From the NCBI GenBank assembly GCA_900552075.1, contig URYL01000002.1, positions 262,362-326,361 of the forward strand: DNA of 64,000 bases, given 5' to 3'. Positions 15,896 to 23,558 of this stretch are shown here, piece by piece. Position 1 is the stretch's first letter, and each line of letters begins with the position of its first letter. Source of the DNA: an uncultured Bacteroides sp. (GTDB lineage Bacteria > Bacteroidota > Bacteroidia > Bacteroidales > Bacteroidaceae). Made by a program: the position numbers and the translations under genes. Under the pieces are notes generated by a model that was given only the letters and a program-made list of their open reading frames with translations, did no database searches and was not told where the DNA came from.

Positions 15896-17946
15896 CCTCG
15901 GGAGATGTAATCCGTTTGTTGCCGGATTCGGTAGCTAACCAGATTGCGGCCGGTGAGGTGATACAACGTCCTGCATCTGTCATAAAAGAGCTGGTGGAAA
16001 ACGCCGTAGATGCCGGTGCAAAGAATATCGAAGTGCTGGTGACCGATGCTGGAAAGACTTGCATACGGGTAATTGACGACGGGAAGGGCATGTCGGAAAC
16101 GGATGCCCGAATGGCTTTTGAGCGTCATGCTACCTCTAAAATCCGGGAAGCGGCCGATTTGTTCGCCCTGCATACCATGGGGTTTCGGGGTGAGGCTTTG
16201 GCTTCCATTGCGGCTGTGGCACAGGTGGAACTGAAAACCTGCTGCAAGGAGGACGGTTTGGGTACTTATATCCAGATTTCTGGTTCTCAGGTGGAGAAGC
16301 AGGAGCCTGTGGCATGTCAGCACGGCAGCGATTTCTCGGTAAAGAACCTGTTTTTTAACGTGCCTGCCCGCCGGAAGTTTCTGAAATCCAATCAGACAGA
16401 ACTGAGTAATATTGTGGCCGAATTTGAACGGATTGCCTTGGTTAATCCGGACATTTCTTTTGTATTGAGTCATAATGGTACAGAGATGTTGAATTTACCG
16501 GCCATTCCGTTGCGTCAGCGTATTATGGGTGTGTTTGGGAAGAAACTGAATCAGGAACTTTTATCGCTGGATGTCAATACCACGATGGTGAAGATTTACG
16601 GATATATCGGTCGTCCGGAATCTGCCCGTAAGAAAGGGGCTCGCCAGTTCTTCTTTGTGAATGGACGTTACATGCGGCACCCCTATTTTCATAAGGCGGT
16701 GGCCAGTGCCTATGACAACCTGATTCCGGTGGGAGAGCAGGTTTCTTATTTTATTTATTTTGAGGTGGCTCCTTCGGATATCGATGTCAATATTCATCCC
16801 ACCAAAACGGAAATCAAGTTTGAAAACGAACAGGCCGTATGGCAGATACTTTCTGCGGCGGTGAAGGAAACCTTAGGCCGTTTCAATGCGGTACCTTCCA
16901 TCGATTTCGATACGGAGGGTATGCCGGATATTCCAGCCTTTGAAAATTCTCCTTATAGTGTGGCTCCTCCGCCTACCAGCTTTGATCCTTCTTATAATCC
17001 GTTTAACACTTCGGCTGTACCTCCTTCTACTTATTCCTCTGCTTCCAGTGGACGGGTAGAAGCTTCTCCCTCTTTTGAGGGAGGACAGGAATGGAAACCC
17101 GTTTCGAGTGAACGGGAAACTACCGTACGTTCGTCGATGAATCGGCGGGAATCGGTACCCGATTTTGGACGGAGCGGCAACTATACTCCTTCGTTTGGAG
17201 GACATAAAAACCGGGTAGAATGGGAGCCTTTGTTTGAAGGGCTGGAACGGTCGCACGAGGAGCCGTCGGATACGGTGGAAGAAGAACCGAAGCCATTAGA
17301 AACGACGAACTGGGAAGAAGCATCGGCCGAACCCATGCTGTCGATAGCCGAAGAGGAAAACAAAGAAAGAGTGCCGCTGGAGAATTCTATGCGTCATTAT
17401 CAGTATAAAGCCAGTTTCATACTGACCTCAGTCAAGTCTGGGTTGATGATTATCAACCAGCAGCGGGCCCATGTGCGGATTCTTTTTGACCGCTATATGG
17501 CGCAGATAGAAAACCGGAAGAATGCGTCCCAGCGGATGCTTTTCCCGGATATGGTACATTTCTCGCCGTCTGAAGTTCCGGTACTTGAGGAATTTATGGA
17601 CGACTTGAATGCGTTGGGTTTTGAACTCAGTAGTCTGGGAGGAGGAACGTACGCCATCAACGGGGTTCCGGCAGGTATTGAAGGACTGAATCCCGAGAAG
17701 CTTGTGACGGATATGGTACATACAGCCATTGAAAAGGGCTGCAAGGTGAAGGAGGAAGTGCAGAGTATGCTGGCTCTTTCTTTGGCAAAAGCCGCCGCTA
17801 TCGTACCGGGGCAGATTTTGACCGACGAAGAAATGAACCGGCTGGTCGACGACTTGTTTGCCGTGTCTACTCCGAATTATACACCCGATGGAAAGACGGT
17901 GCTGGCTGTACTGAAAGAAGAAGATTTGGAAAAGATGTTTAAGTAG
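15892..17946 (+). CDS. mutL: DNA mismatch repair protein MutL
   Basis: GHKL ATPase matchmaker of mismatch repair. N-terminal motifs are intact: KELVENAVDAGA with the catalytic Glu at about 33, DDGKGM, and FRGEALASIAAV. A low-complexity Pro/Ser/Glu-rich linker spans about residues 345-500. The C-terminal dimerisation domain follows. The endonuclease motif DQHA(X)2E(X)4E is replaced by NQQRAHVRILFD (about 522-533), and the later Cys-rich CPHGRP-type motif reads TPDGKT, so metal-dependent nicking activity looks lost. No mutH is nearby. It overlaps the preceding membrane-protein gene by 4 bp and ends at a strong terminator. Confidence 0.93.
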   Translation: MTSGDVIRLLPDSVANQIAAGEVIQRPASVIKELVENAVDAGAKNIEVLVTDAGKTCIRVIDDGKGMSETDARMAFERHATSKIREAADLFALHTMGFRGEALASIAAVAQVELKTCCKEDGLGTYIQISGSQVEKQEPVACQHGSDFSVKNLFFNVPARRKFLKSNQTELSNIVAEFERIALVNPDISFVLSHNGTEMLNLPAIPLRQRIMGVFGKKLNQELLSLDVNTTMVKIYGYIGRPESARKKGARQFFFVNGRYMRHPYFHKAVASAYDNLIPVGEQVSYFIYFEVAPSDIDVNIHPTKTEIKFENEQAVWQILSAAVKETLGRFNAVPSIDFDTEGMPDIPAFENSPYSVAPPPTSFDPSYNPFNTSAVPPSTYSSASSGRVEASPSFEGGQEWKPVSSERETTVRSSMNRRESVPDFGRSGNYTPSFGGHKNRVEWEPLFEGLERSHEEPSDTVEEEPKPLETTNWEEASAEPMLSIAEEENKERVPLENSMRHYQYKASFILTSVKSGLMIINQQRAHVRILFDRYMAQIENRKNASQRMLFPDMVHFSPSEVPVLEEFMDDLNALGFELSSLGGGTYAINGVPAGIEGLNPEKLVTDMVHTAIEKGCKVKEEVQSMLALSLAKAAAIVPGQILTDEEMNRLVDDLFAVSTPNYTPDGKTVLAVLKEEDLEKMFK

Positions 17947-17990
17947 GACGTACGGTCAGGAAAGTAAAAAAGGTCGTTATAAACAAAGAG

Positions 17991-18045
17991 ATCCCTCTAT
18001 TTTTGCTTGTTACAGAGACAAGGTTAAAAATAGAGGGATTTTTTC
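17991..18045 (+). terminator. Intrinsic terminator of the surA-mutL operon
   Basis: Perfect 14-bp stem (ATCCCTCTATTTTT/AAAAATAGAGGGAT) with a 21-nt loop, followed by a T-run. The rest of the gap to 18186 holds only the next promoter. Confidence 0.9.
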
Positions 18046-18153
18046 TTTGCATAAGAGGTACAAAGGATATTTTTGAGGGAAGAATGGAACGAAAAAGGAA
18101 AATCTGAACAGTCCCTCCTCTTTTCTGAATAATCGCGTAAGTACCTGACAGAC

Positions 18154-18161
18154 TATCTTTG
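18154..18161 (+). promoter_or_regulatory. Candidate -7 box for the efflux operon
   Basis: TATCTTTG 25 bp upstream of the TolC-like gene start. No consensus -33 is visible, which would suit an activator-dependent promoter (an AraC regulator lies downstream). Confidence 0.5.
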
Positions 18162-18186
18162 CTTCAGATTAAGAAACGAAAAAAAC

Positions 18187-19524
18187 ATGAAGCAATTAGT
18201 AGTCATTTTAACTTCCTTGTTCGCGTGGTTACCTGTTTTTGCGCAGCGTACACTCACGTTGGAAGAATGCTTGAGAATAGGCATCGAGAACAATCTCTCG
18301 CTGGCTGGCAACCGCAACGAGATGCGGAAAGCCAAGCATCTGCTCAGCGAGAATCGGGCGAAGTTGTTGCCGCAAGTCAGTGCGGTAGCCGGGTTTAACG
18401 ATAACTTTAATCCTCCCGTATCAGTTACCGACGGTTCGGCATACGGCAATCTTTACAACGTGACCAAGACGCTGCAATACAATGCGTCGGCAGGTTTGCA
18501 GTTGCAGATGCCGCTTTACAATCAGACGGTATATACTGCCATTGACATTGCCCGCACGATGAACGAACTGAACCGCCTGTCGTATGAAAAAGCTCGGGAA
18601 GACTTGATTCTGCAAATCAGCAAGATGTATTACCTGGGGCAGAACACGGTGGAACAGTTGGACCTGATTCAGGAAAACCGGGTGCGGTTGCAGGAGTTGC
18701 GCGATATAACCCAGGCATTCTTCGACAATGGCATGGCTATGGAGGTGGATGTGAAGCGGGTCAATATCAACTTGGAGAACCTGCAGGTGCAGTATGATAA
18801 TGCGAAGTCGATGCTGGTGCAGCAATTGAACCTGTTGAAATACGTGATGGATTATCCGGCGGAAGAGGAGATTGCCTTGACACCGGTGAATCCGGAACAG
18901 GTGGAGTCAGTTTCGTTGACCGGACTTCGCAGCGACTTGTATGAGTTGCAGCTTCTGGAGTCGCAAGAGAAATTGGCCGGGCAGCAGAAAGATTTGATTC
19001 GTCAAGGCTATCTTCCTTCGCTGAGCCTGACCGGAAGCTGGATGTATTCGGCATATACTGACAAGGCCCGTCATTGGTTTCATTCCGGCCCTTCCAACCA
19101 CTGGTATCCGTCCAGCGGGTTGGGGCTGACTCTCCGTGTGCCGATTTTCGACGGACTGGACAAGCGGGCGCGCATCCGGAAGGCTCGGATTGACGAGGAG
19201 AACGCCCGGCTGAATTACGAGAATATGCGGAAGAACATGGAGACGCAGTATCTGAATGCCACGAACGACCTGATGAACAACCAGCGTAATTTCCAGAAGC
19301 AGAAAGACAATTACCTGCTGGCCGAAGAGGTCTATCAGGTGACGACTGACCGCTACCGGGAGGGTATCGCTTCCATGACGGAAGTCCTTCAGGACGAAAT
19401 GCGCATGAGCGAGGCACAGAACAATTACCTCAGCGCACACTACAACTATCAGGTGGCCAACCTGACCTTGCTGAAACTGACCGGACAATTGGACCGCTTG
19501 TTTCAGACAAATACGACTCATTGA
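18187..19524 (+). CDS. TolC-family outer-membrane efflux protein
   Basis: Outer-membrane channel of a tripartite drug efflux pump. The signal peptide covers residues 1-20 (LFAWLPVFAQ). The protein then shows the two-fold outer-membrane efflux protein repeat, with LTLEECLRIGIENNLSLAGNRNE at the first repeat, long amphipathic helices, and a second-half strand region GLTLRVPIFDGL followed by the helical YREGIASMTEVL. At 445 residues it fits the family. It is first of three genes in the order outer-membrane channel, HlyD/EmrA adaptor, 14-helix MFS pump. Codons here are GC-richer than the neighbours. Confidence 0.9.
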   Translation: MKQLVVILTSLFAWLPVFAQRTLTLEECLRIGIENNLSLAGNRNEMRKAKHLLSENRAKLLPQVSAVAGFNDNFNPPVSVTDGSAYGNLYNVTKTLQYNASAGLQLQMPLYNQTVYTAIDIARTMNELNRLSYEKAREDLILQISKMYYLGQNTVEQLDLIQENRVRLQELRDITQAFFDNGMAMEVDVKRVNINLENLQVQYDNAKSMLVQQLNLLKYVMDYPAEEEIALTPVNPEQVESVSLTGLRSDLYELQLLESQEKLAGQQKDLIRQGYLPSLSLTGSWMYSAYTDKARHWFHSGPSNHWYPSSGLGLTLRVPIFDGLDKRARIRKARIDEENARLNYENMRKNMETQYLNATNDLMNNQRNFQKQKDNYLLAEEVYQVTTDRYREGIASMTEVLQDEMRMSEAQNNYLSAHYNYQVANLTLLKLTGQLDRLFQTNTTH

Positions 19525-19547
19525 TTCACTCTTAAACTATTTTGTAT

Positions 19548-20624
19548 ATGAAAACTTCCAATCATACGCTTCAGGAAAAAGCCTTGAAATTGAAAAAACA
19601 ACGTCGCCGCCAGATACTGGCAAGTCTTTTGGGAATCGTTCTCCTTTTGTGGGGAGTGGTCGAAGTGGTCTGCATGTTTCTGGACTACAAGCATACGGAA
19701 ACGAGCAACGACGCACAGGTGGAACAATATATCTCTCCGGTAAACCTGAGAGCATCGGGATACATCAAGAAAATCTATTTTACCGAGCATCAGCAAGTAC
19801 ATAAAGGAGATACGCTCCTGGTGTTGGACGACCGGGAATACCGGATTCGGGTGATGGAGGCAGAGGCCGCACTGAAAGATGCGATGGCGGGAGCTACCGT
19901 GATGGATGCCACCTTGCAGACCACGCAGACTACGGCTTCGGTCTATGAGGCTTCGATTGCTGAAATCGAGATTCGGCTGGCCAAGCTGGAGAAAGACCGT
20001 CAGCGGTACGAGAATCTGGTAAAGCGCAATGCGGCGACTCCGATTCAGCTGGAACAGATTGAAACGGAATACGAGGCTACCCGCAAGAAACTGGAAGCTA
20101 CCCGACGTCAGCAGCGAGCAGCCATGTCGGGTATCAAAGAGGTATCTAACCGGAAGGAGAGTACGGAGGCTGCCATACAGCGGGCAAAAGCAGCTTTGGA
20201 GATGGCCCGACTGAACCTGTCGTATACCGTAGTGGTGGCTCCTTGTGACGGAAAACTGGGGCGCCGGGCTTTGGAAGAAGGACAGTACATCACTGCCGGA
20301 CAAAGTGTGACCTATATTCTGCCGAATAGTCAGAAGTGGATTGTGGCCAATTACAAGGAAACGCAGGTGGAAAACCTGAAGTTGGGGCAGGAAGTACGGA
20401 TTGCCGTCGATGCCCTCAGTGACCGGGAGTTTACCGGAAAGATTACGGCCATCTCCGGAGCCACTGGTTCCAAGTATTCGCTGGTACCTACCGACAATTC
20501 TGCCGGCAACTTTGTCAAAATTCAGCAGCGTATTCCGGTACGCATTGATTTCACGGATTTGTCCGAGGAAGACAATGCCCGTCTGGCTGCCGGTATGATG
20601 GTGGTCGTCAAGGCCAAATTGTGA
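19548..20624 (+). CDS. EmrA/HlyD-type membrane fusion protein
   Basis: Periplasmic adaptor linking the MFS pump to the TolC-like channel. I start it at ATG 19548 (MKTSNHTLQEKA); a TTG two codons earlier is possible. One N-terminal transmembrane helix (about residues 27-46, ILASLLGIVLLLWGVVEVV), then a biotinyl-lipoyl-like half (ISPVNLRASGYIKKIYF...GDTLLVLDDREY), a coiled-coil hairpin (about 95-200, rich in Ala, Glu and Arg), the second lipoyl half (TVVAPCDGKLG) and a beta-barrel. The NDAQVEQYISPV start of the lipoyl region is the EmrA pattern. Spacing to the neighbours (23 and 37 bp) supports one operon. Confidence 0.9.
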   Translation: MKTSNHTLQEKALKLKKQRRRQILASLLGIVLLLWGVVEVVCMFLDYKHTETSNDAQVEQYISPVNLRASGYIKKIYFTEHQQVHKGDTLLVLDDREYRIRVMEAEAALKDAMAGATVMDATLQTTQTTASVYEASIAEIEIRLAKLEKDRQRYENLVKRNAATPIQLEQIETEYEATRKKLEATRRQQRAAMSGIKEVSNRKESTEAAIQRAKAALEMARLNLSYTVVVAPCDGKLGRRALEEGQYITAGQSVTYILPNSQKWIVANYKETQVENLKLGQEVRIAVDALSDREFTGKITAISGATGSKYSLVPTDNSAGNFVKIQQRIPVRIDFTDLSEEDNARLAAGMMVVVKAKL

Positions 20625-20661
20625 GTGTCACGTTTTCAAGGATTTCTTTAAAAGTAGAATT

Positions 20662-22314
20662 ATGCCTTCCTGTCCTAAAAATTATCCGTTTTATAACTGG
20701 GTGCCCAAACCGCTGGGCATCCTGATTCTGGTCCTGCTTTTTGTGCCGATTCTGACGGCTAGCGGGGTTTATACTGCCAACAGTGGGGAAATGCTCAGTG
20801 GACTGGGCATCCAGTCGGAACATATTCAGTTTGTCGGTTTTCTCACTTCTGTGGGAATGGCAGCCTTTTCGCCCTTCTTCTACGGGCTGGTGTGCCTCCG
20901 TCGGGAAAAGATGATGTGCATCGTAGGTTTTTCTTTGCTTTACCTGCTGAGTTACGTCTGTGCCAAGACCGACAGTATTTATGTGCTGGCTGTCTGTAGT
21001 GTGGTGATGGGATTTCTGCGGATGGTGCTGATGATGGTCAACCTGTTTACGCTGATCAAGTATGCGTTCGGGATGGAGGCCACCCGCAACATTACGCCGG
21101 GAAATGATCCTGTGGATGCAGAAGGATGGGACAGGCTGGACGGTGAGAAAAGCGTCAGCATGCCGACCATCTACCTGTTTTTTATGATTCTCGGACAGTT
21201 AGGCACTTCGCTGACCGCCTGGCTGGCATACGAATATGAATGGCAGTACGTCTATTATTTCATGATGGGGGCTTTGTTGCTTTCCATATTGGTGGTATTT
21301 GTCACCATGCCTTATCATACCTATGTGTCGCGCCGTTTTCCCATCACTTTCCGGAAATTCGGGAGTGTGGTGATATTTTGTCTGATGTGTGCTTCGGTGA
21401 TTTACGTGCTGGTGTATGGCAAGGTGCTCGACTGGTATGATGACCCTTCTATCTGTTGGGCTACGGGGAGTGCCGTGTGCTTTACGGTTCTCTTTGTGTA
21501 TATGGAAAAGAAACAGTATTCTCCGTATTTCTTGATGGACATCTTCAAGCTGCGTTCCATCCGGATGGGTATCCTACTGTTCCTGTTGCTGATGATTTTC
21601 AATTCCAGCGCTTTGTTTGTGAACGTGTTTACCGGAGTCGGGATGAAAATCGACAACTGGCAGAATGCGGCATTGAACAACTGGAGCATGGCGGGATATT
21701 TCATCGGCTGTGTCATTGCCGTCATGCTGGGGCGTAAGGGAGTACATTTGAAATACTTGTTCTCGTTGGGTTTCGTATTGATTGGACTTTCGGCCCTGTT
21801 CATGTACTTTGAGGTACAGACTGCCGGCTTGTATGAGCGGATGAAGTATCCGGTCATTATCCGGGCTACGGGGATGATGCTGCTGTATTCGCTGACGGCG
21901 GTGTATGCTAACCAGCGGATGCCCTATAAGTATCTCTCTACCTGGATTTGCATTATGCTTACCGTACGGATGGTGCTGGGCCCCGGCATCGGTACGGCTT
22001 TGTATACGAACGTGATGCAACACCGTCAGCAGCATTATGTCACCTGTTTCGCACAGAATCGCGACCGACTGAATCCGGAAGTGTCGGCTTCCTATGCGCA
22101 GACGGTACAAGGCATGCAGTATCAGGGTAAGAGCGGACAGGAGGCCGAACAGATGGCGGCGATGTCGGCCAAGGGAACGGTGCAGGTACAGGCCACTCTG
22201 TCGGCAGTCAAGGAGATGTCCGGCTGGACTTTTTACGGTTGTTTGGGCTGTGCAGTCTTTCTTCTGCTGATTCCTTGGAAGAAAAGGAAGTTGGACTGTA
22301 TTTCTGTTTCTTGA
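20662..22314 (+). CDS. MFS drug efflux transporter, DHA2/EmrB-like
   Basis: Inner-membrane proton-driven pump of the efflux trio. The 550-residue protein has about 14 hydrophobic segments, starting with PLGILILVLLFVPILTASGVY and ending with GCLGCAVFLLLIPW just before a basic tail. A long soluble loop with Gln, Glu and Ala lies near residues 455-515. Sequence similarity to EmrB is low by eye (motif A is not clear), but topology, length and the EmrA partner support DHA2. A terminator with a long loop follows. Confidence 0.82.
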   Translation: MPSCPKNYPFYNWVPKPLGILILVLLFVPILTASGVYTANSGEMLSGLGIQSEHIQFVGFLTSVGMAAFSPFFYGLVCLRREKMMCIVGFSLLYLLSYVCAKTDSIYVLAVCSVVMGFLRMVLMMVNLFTLIKYAFGMEATRNITPGNDPVDAEGWDRLDGEKSVSMPTIYLFFMILGQLGTSLTAWLAYEYEWQYVYYFMMGALLLSILVVFVTMPYHTYVSRRFPITFRKFGSVVIFCLMCASVIYVLVYGKVLDWYDDPSICWATGSAVCFTVLFVYMEKKQYSPYFLMDIFKLRSIRMGILLFLLLMIFNSSALFVNVFTGVGMKIDNWQNAALNNWSMAGYFIGCVIAVMLGRKGVHLKYLFSLGFVLIGLSALFMYFEVQTAGLYERMKYPVIIRATGMMLLYSLTAVYANQRMPYKYLSTWICIMLTVRMVLGPGIGTALYTNVMQHRQQHYVTCFAQNRDRLNPEVSASYAQTVQGMQYQGKSGQEAEQMAAMSAKGTVQVQATLSAVKEMSGWTFYGCLGCAVFLLLIPWKKRKLDCISVS

Positions 22315-22324
22315 AGATAGTCAT

Positions 22325-22405
22325 GCGTCACGGGGAGGCTTTTCGTTTCTTAATCTATATTTTCGGTGGGGAATAGCTGCGAAGCTTCTGCCGTGACGCT
22401 TTTTT
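22325..22405 (+). terminator. Probable terminator of the efflux operon
   Basis: GCGTCACGG (22325-22333) pairs with CCGTGACGC (22391-22399) and is followed by six T. The 57-nt loop is long, so the RNA may fold further. Confidence 0.55.
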
Positions 22406-22453
22406 GTGTATCTTCGTATCATTAAACGAAAGTAAGAACTTAAATCTGGGGTT

Positions 22454-23344
22454 ATGAATACACAGGAAGCACGTTTGATGAGACTGAACCAGTCGCTGGT
22501 GGAGCGCAGGGATATTTGTTGCTCTGAAGGCACGGTGGACACATTCCCGCCGGTATTGCAGAGGACTTTCCGGATGGATTATTTGGGACTGATTGTCTGT
22601 GAGCAGGGAAGTTTCCAGTTCACTTTGGACCGGAAACCGTTTACGGCGAAGGCGGGAGAGACGGTTTTCTTGTCTGAAGACACGGAGTTTTGTGCAGGGA
22701 CGTGTACGGAGGATTTGCGGGTGGATTTTTTATTTTATCGGGTAGACCCTATCCGGGAACTGCTGGGCAGTTCGGTGGTGGCCATGCATCTTTATGCCAC
22801 GCTGACTCCGGAACCTTGTTATGTGTGGGCCACAGGGGAAGAAGAAGATATTGCCCGTTATATCACACTGATCAGCCGTTACCGGCATGCCGCGGATAAT
22901 CCTTTCGGCAATCACGAACGGAAGCTGTTGCTGCTGGCCTTGACCTATCGCCTCTGTGCCATTTACAGCCGTCGGCTGATGGAAGAGAATCAGGTGGCCG
23001 GACACAAGATTGACACTTTTATTCAGTTGATTCGTTTGATTGAAAAATATTACAAGCAAGAGAGGGGAGTGGCCTTTTATGCCGACAAACTGTGTCTGTC
23101 GCCTAAATATCTTTCCGCTTTGTCAAAATCGGTGTGCGGATATACGGTACAGGAATTGGTATTTCGGGCCATCATTCGCCGGAGCATGCTCTTGCTGAAG
23201 AATTCAAACAAGCCAATTCAGGAAATATCGGATGAGTTTCATTTTCCAAATGCTTCTGCCTTCGGAACTTTTTTCAAAAAGGCTACTGGATTATCTCCCT
23301 TGCATTATCGGTGTGCTGAAGAGGAGGGAGTAACAGATGCTTAA
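22454..23344 (+). CDS. AraC-family transcriptional regulator
   Basis: A 296-residue regulator with an N-terminal cupin-like sensing region (about 35-115, with EQGSFQFTLDRKPFTAKAGETVFL) and a C-terminal pair of helix-turn-helix motifs (about 195-290: FYADKLCLSPKYLSALSKS, then PIQEISDEFHFPNASAFGTFFKKATGLSPLHYR). The second HTH has the AraC/XylS signature. It lies on the same strand 139 bp behind the efflux operon and is the obvious candidate to control it, though it has a separate transcription unit. A hairpin terminator (23463-23504) follows. Confidence 0.88.
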   Translation: MNTQEARLMRLNQSLVERRDICCSEGTVDTFPPVLQRTFRMDYLGLIVCEQGSFQFTLDRKPFTAKAGETVFLSEDTEFCAGTCTEDLRVDFLFYRVDPIRELLGSSVVAMHLYATLTPEPCYVWATGEEEDIARYITLISRYRHAADNPFGNHERKLLLLALTYRLCAIYSRRLMEENQVAGHKIDTFIQLIRLIEKYYKQERGVAFYADKLCLSPKYLSALSKSVCGYTVQELVFRAIIRRSMLLLKNSNKPIQEISDEFHFPNASAFGTFFKKATGLSPLHYRCAEEEGVTDA

Positions 23345-23395
23345 ACTTTATATCTCTGATTCCGAGTGGTTTAGGATGGATGGAATACCTCGAAA

Positions 23396-23457
23396 AAAAC
23401 GCCTTTGCGTTTGAAGGAAAACGTAAGTTCGTTTTACCTGAAACGCAAAGGCGTTTT
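23396..23457 (-). terminator. Terminator hairpin of carB with nested inner hairpin
   Basis: Perfect 17-bp inverted repeat (23396-23412 with 23441-23457, core ACGCCTTTGCGT). On the minus strand it ends in a run of T, so it would stop carB transcription. Its 28-nt loop holds a second stem, GGAAAACG...CGTTTTACC. Confidence 0.75.
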
Positions 23458-23462
23458 GTCTC

Positions 23463-23504
23463 AAACGTAAGTGCGTTTCAGTCTAAACGCACTTACGTTT
23501 TTTT
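23463..23504 (+). terminator. Terminator of the AraC-family gene
   Basis: Perfect 16-bp stem (AAACGTAAGTGCGTTT/AAACGCACTTACGTTT), 6-nt loop, then T-run to 23504. Its arm sequence recurs (AAACGTAAGTTCGTTT) inside the neighbouring carB hairpin. Confidence 0.85.
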
Positions 23505-23558
23505 AGGTCCTCAAAAAACTGCTGAGAAAGCCTCTACAGGCTCCTGATTTACCTTCTT

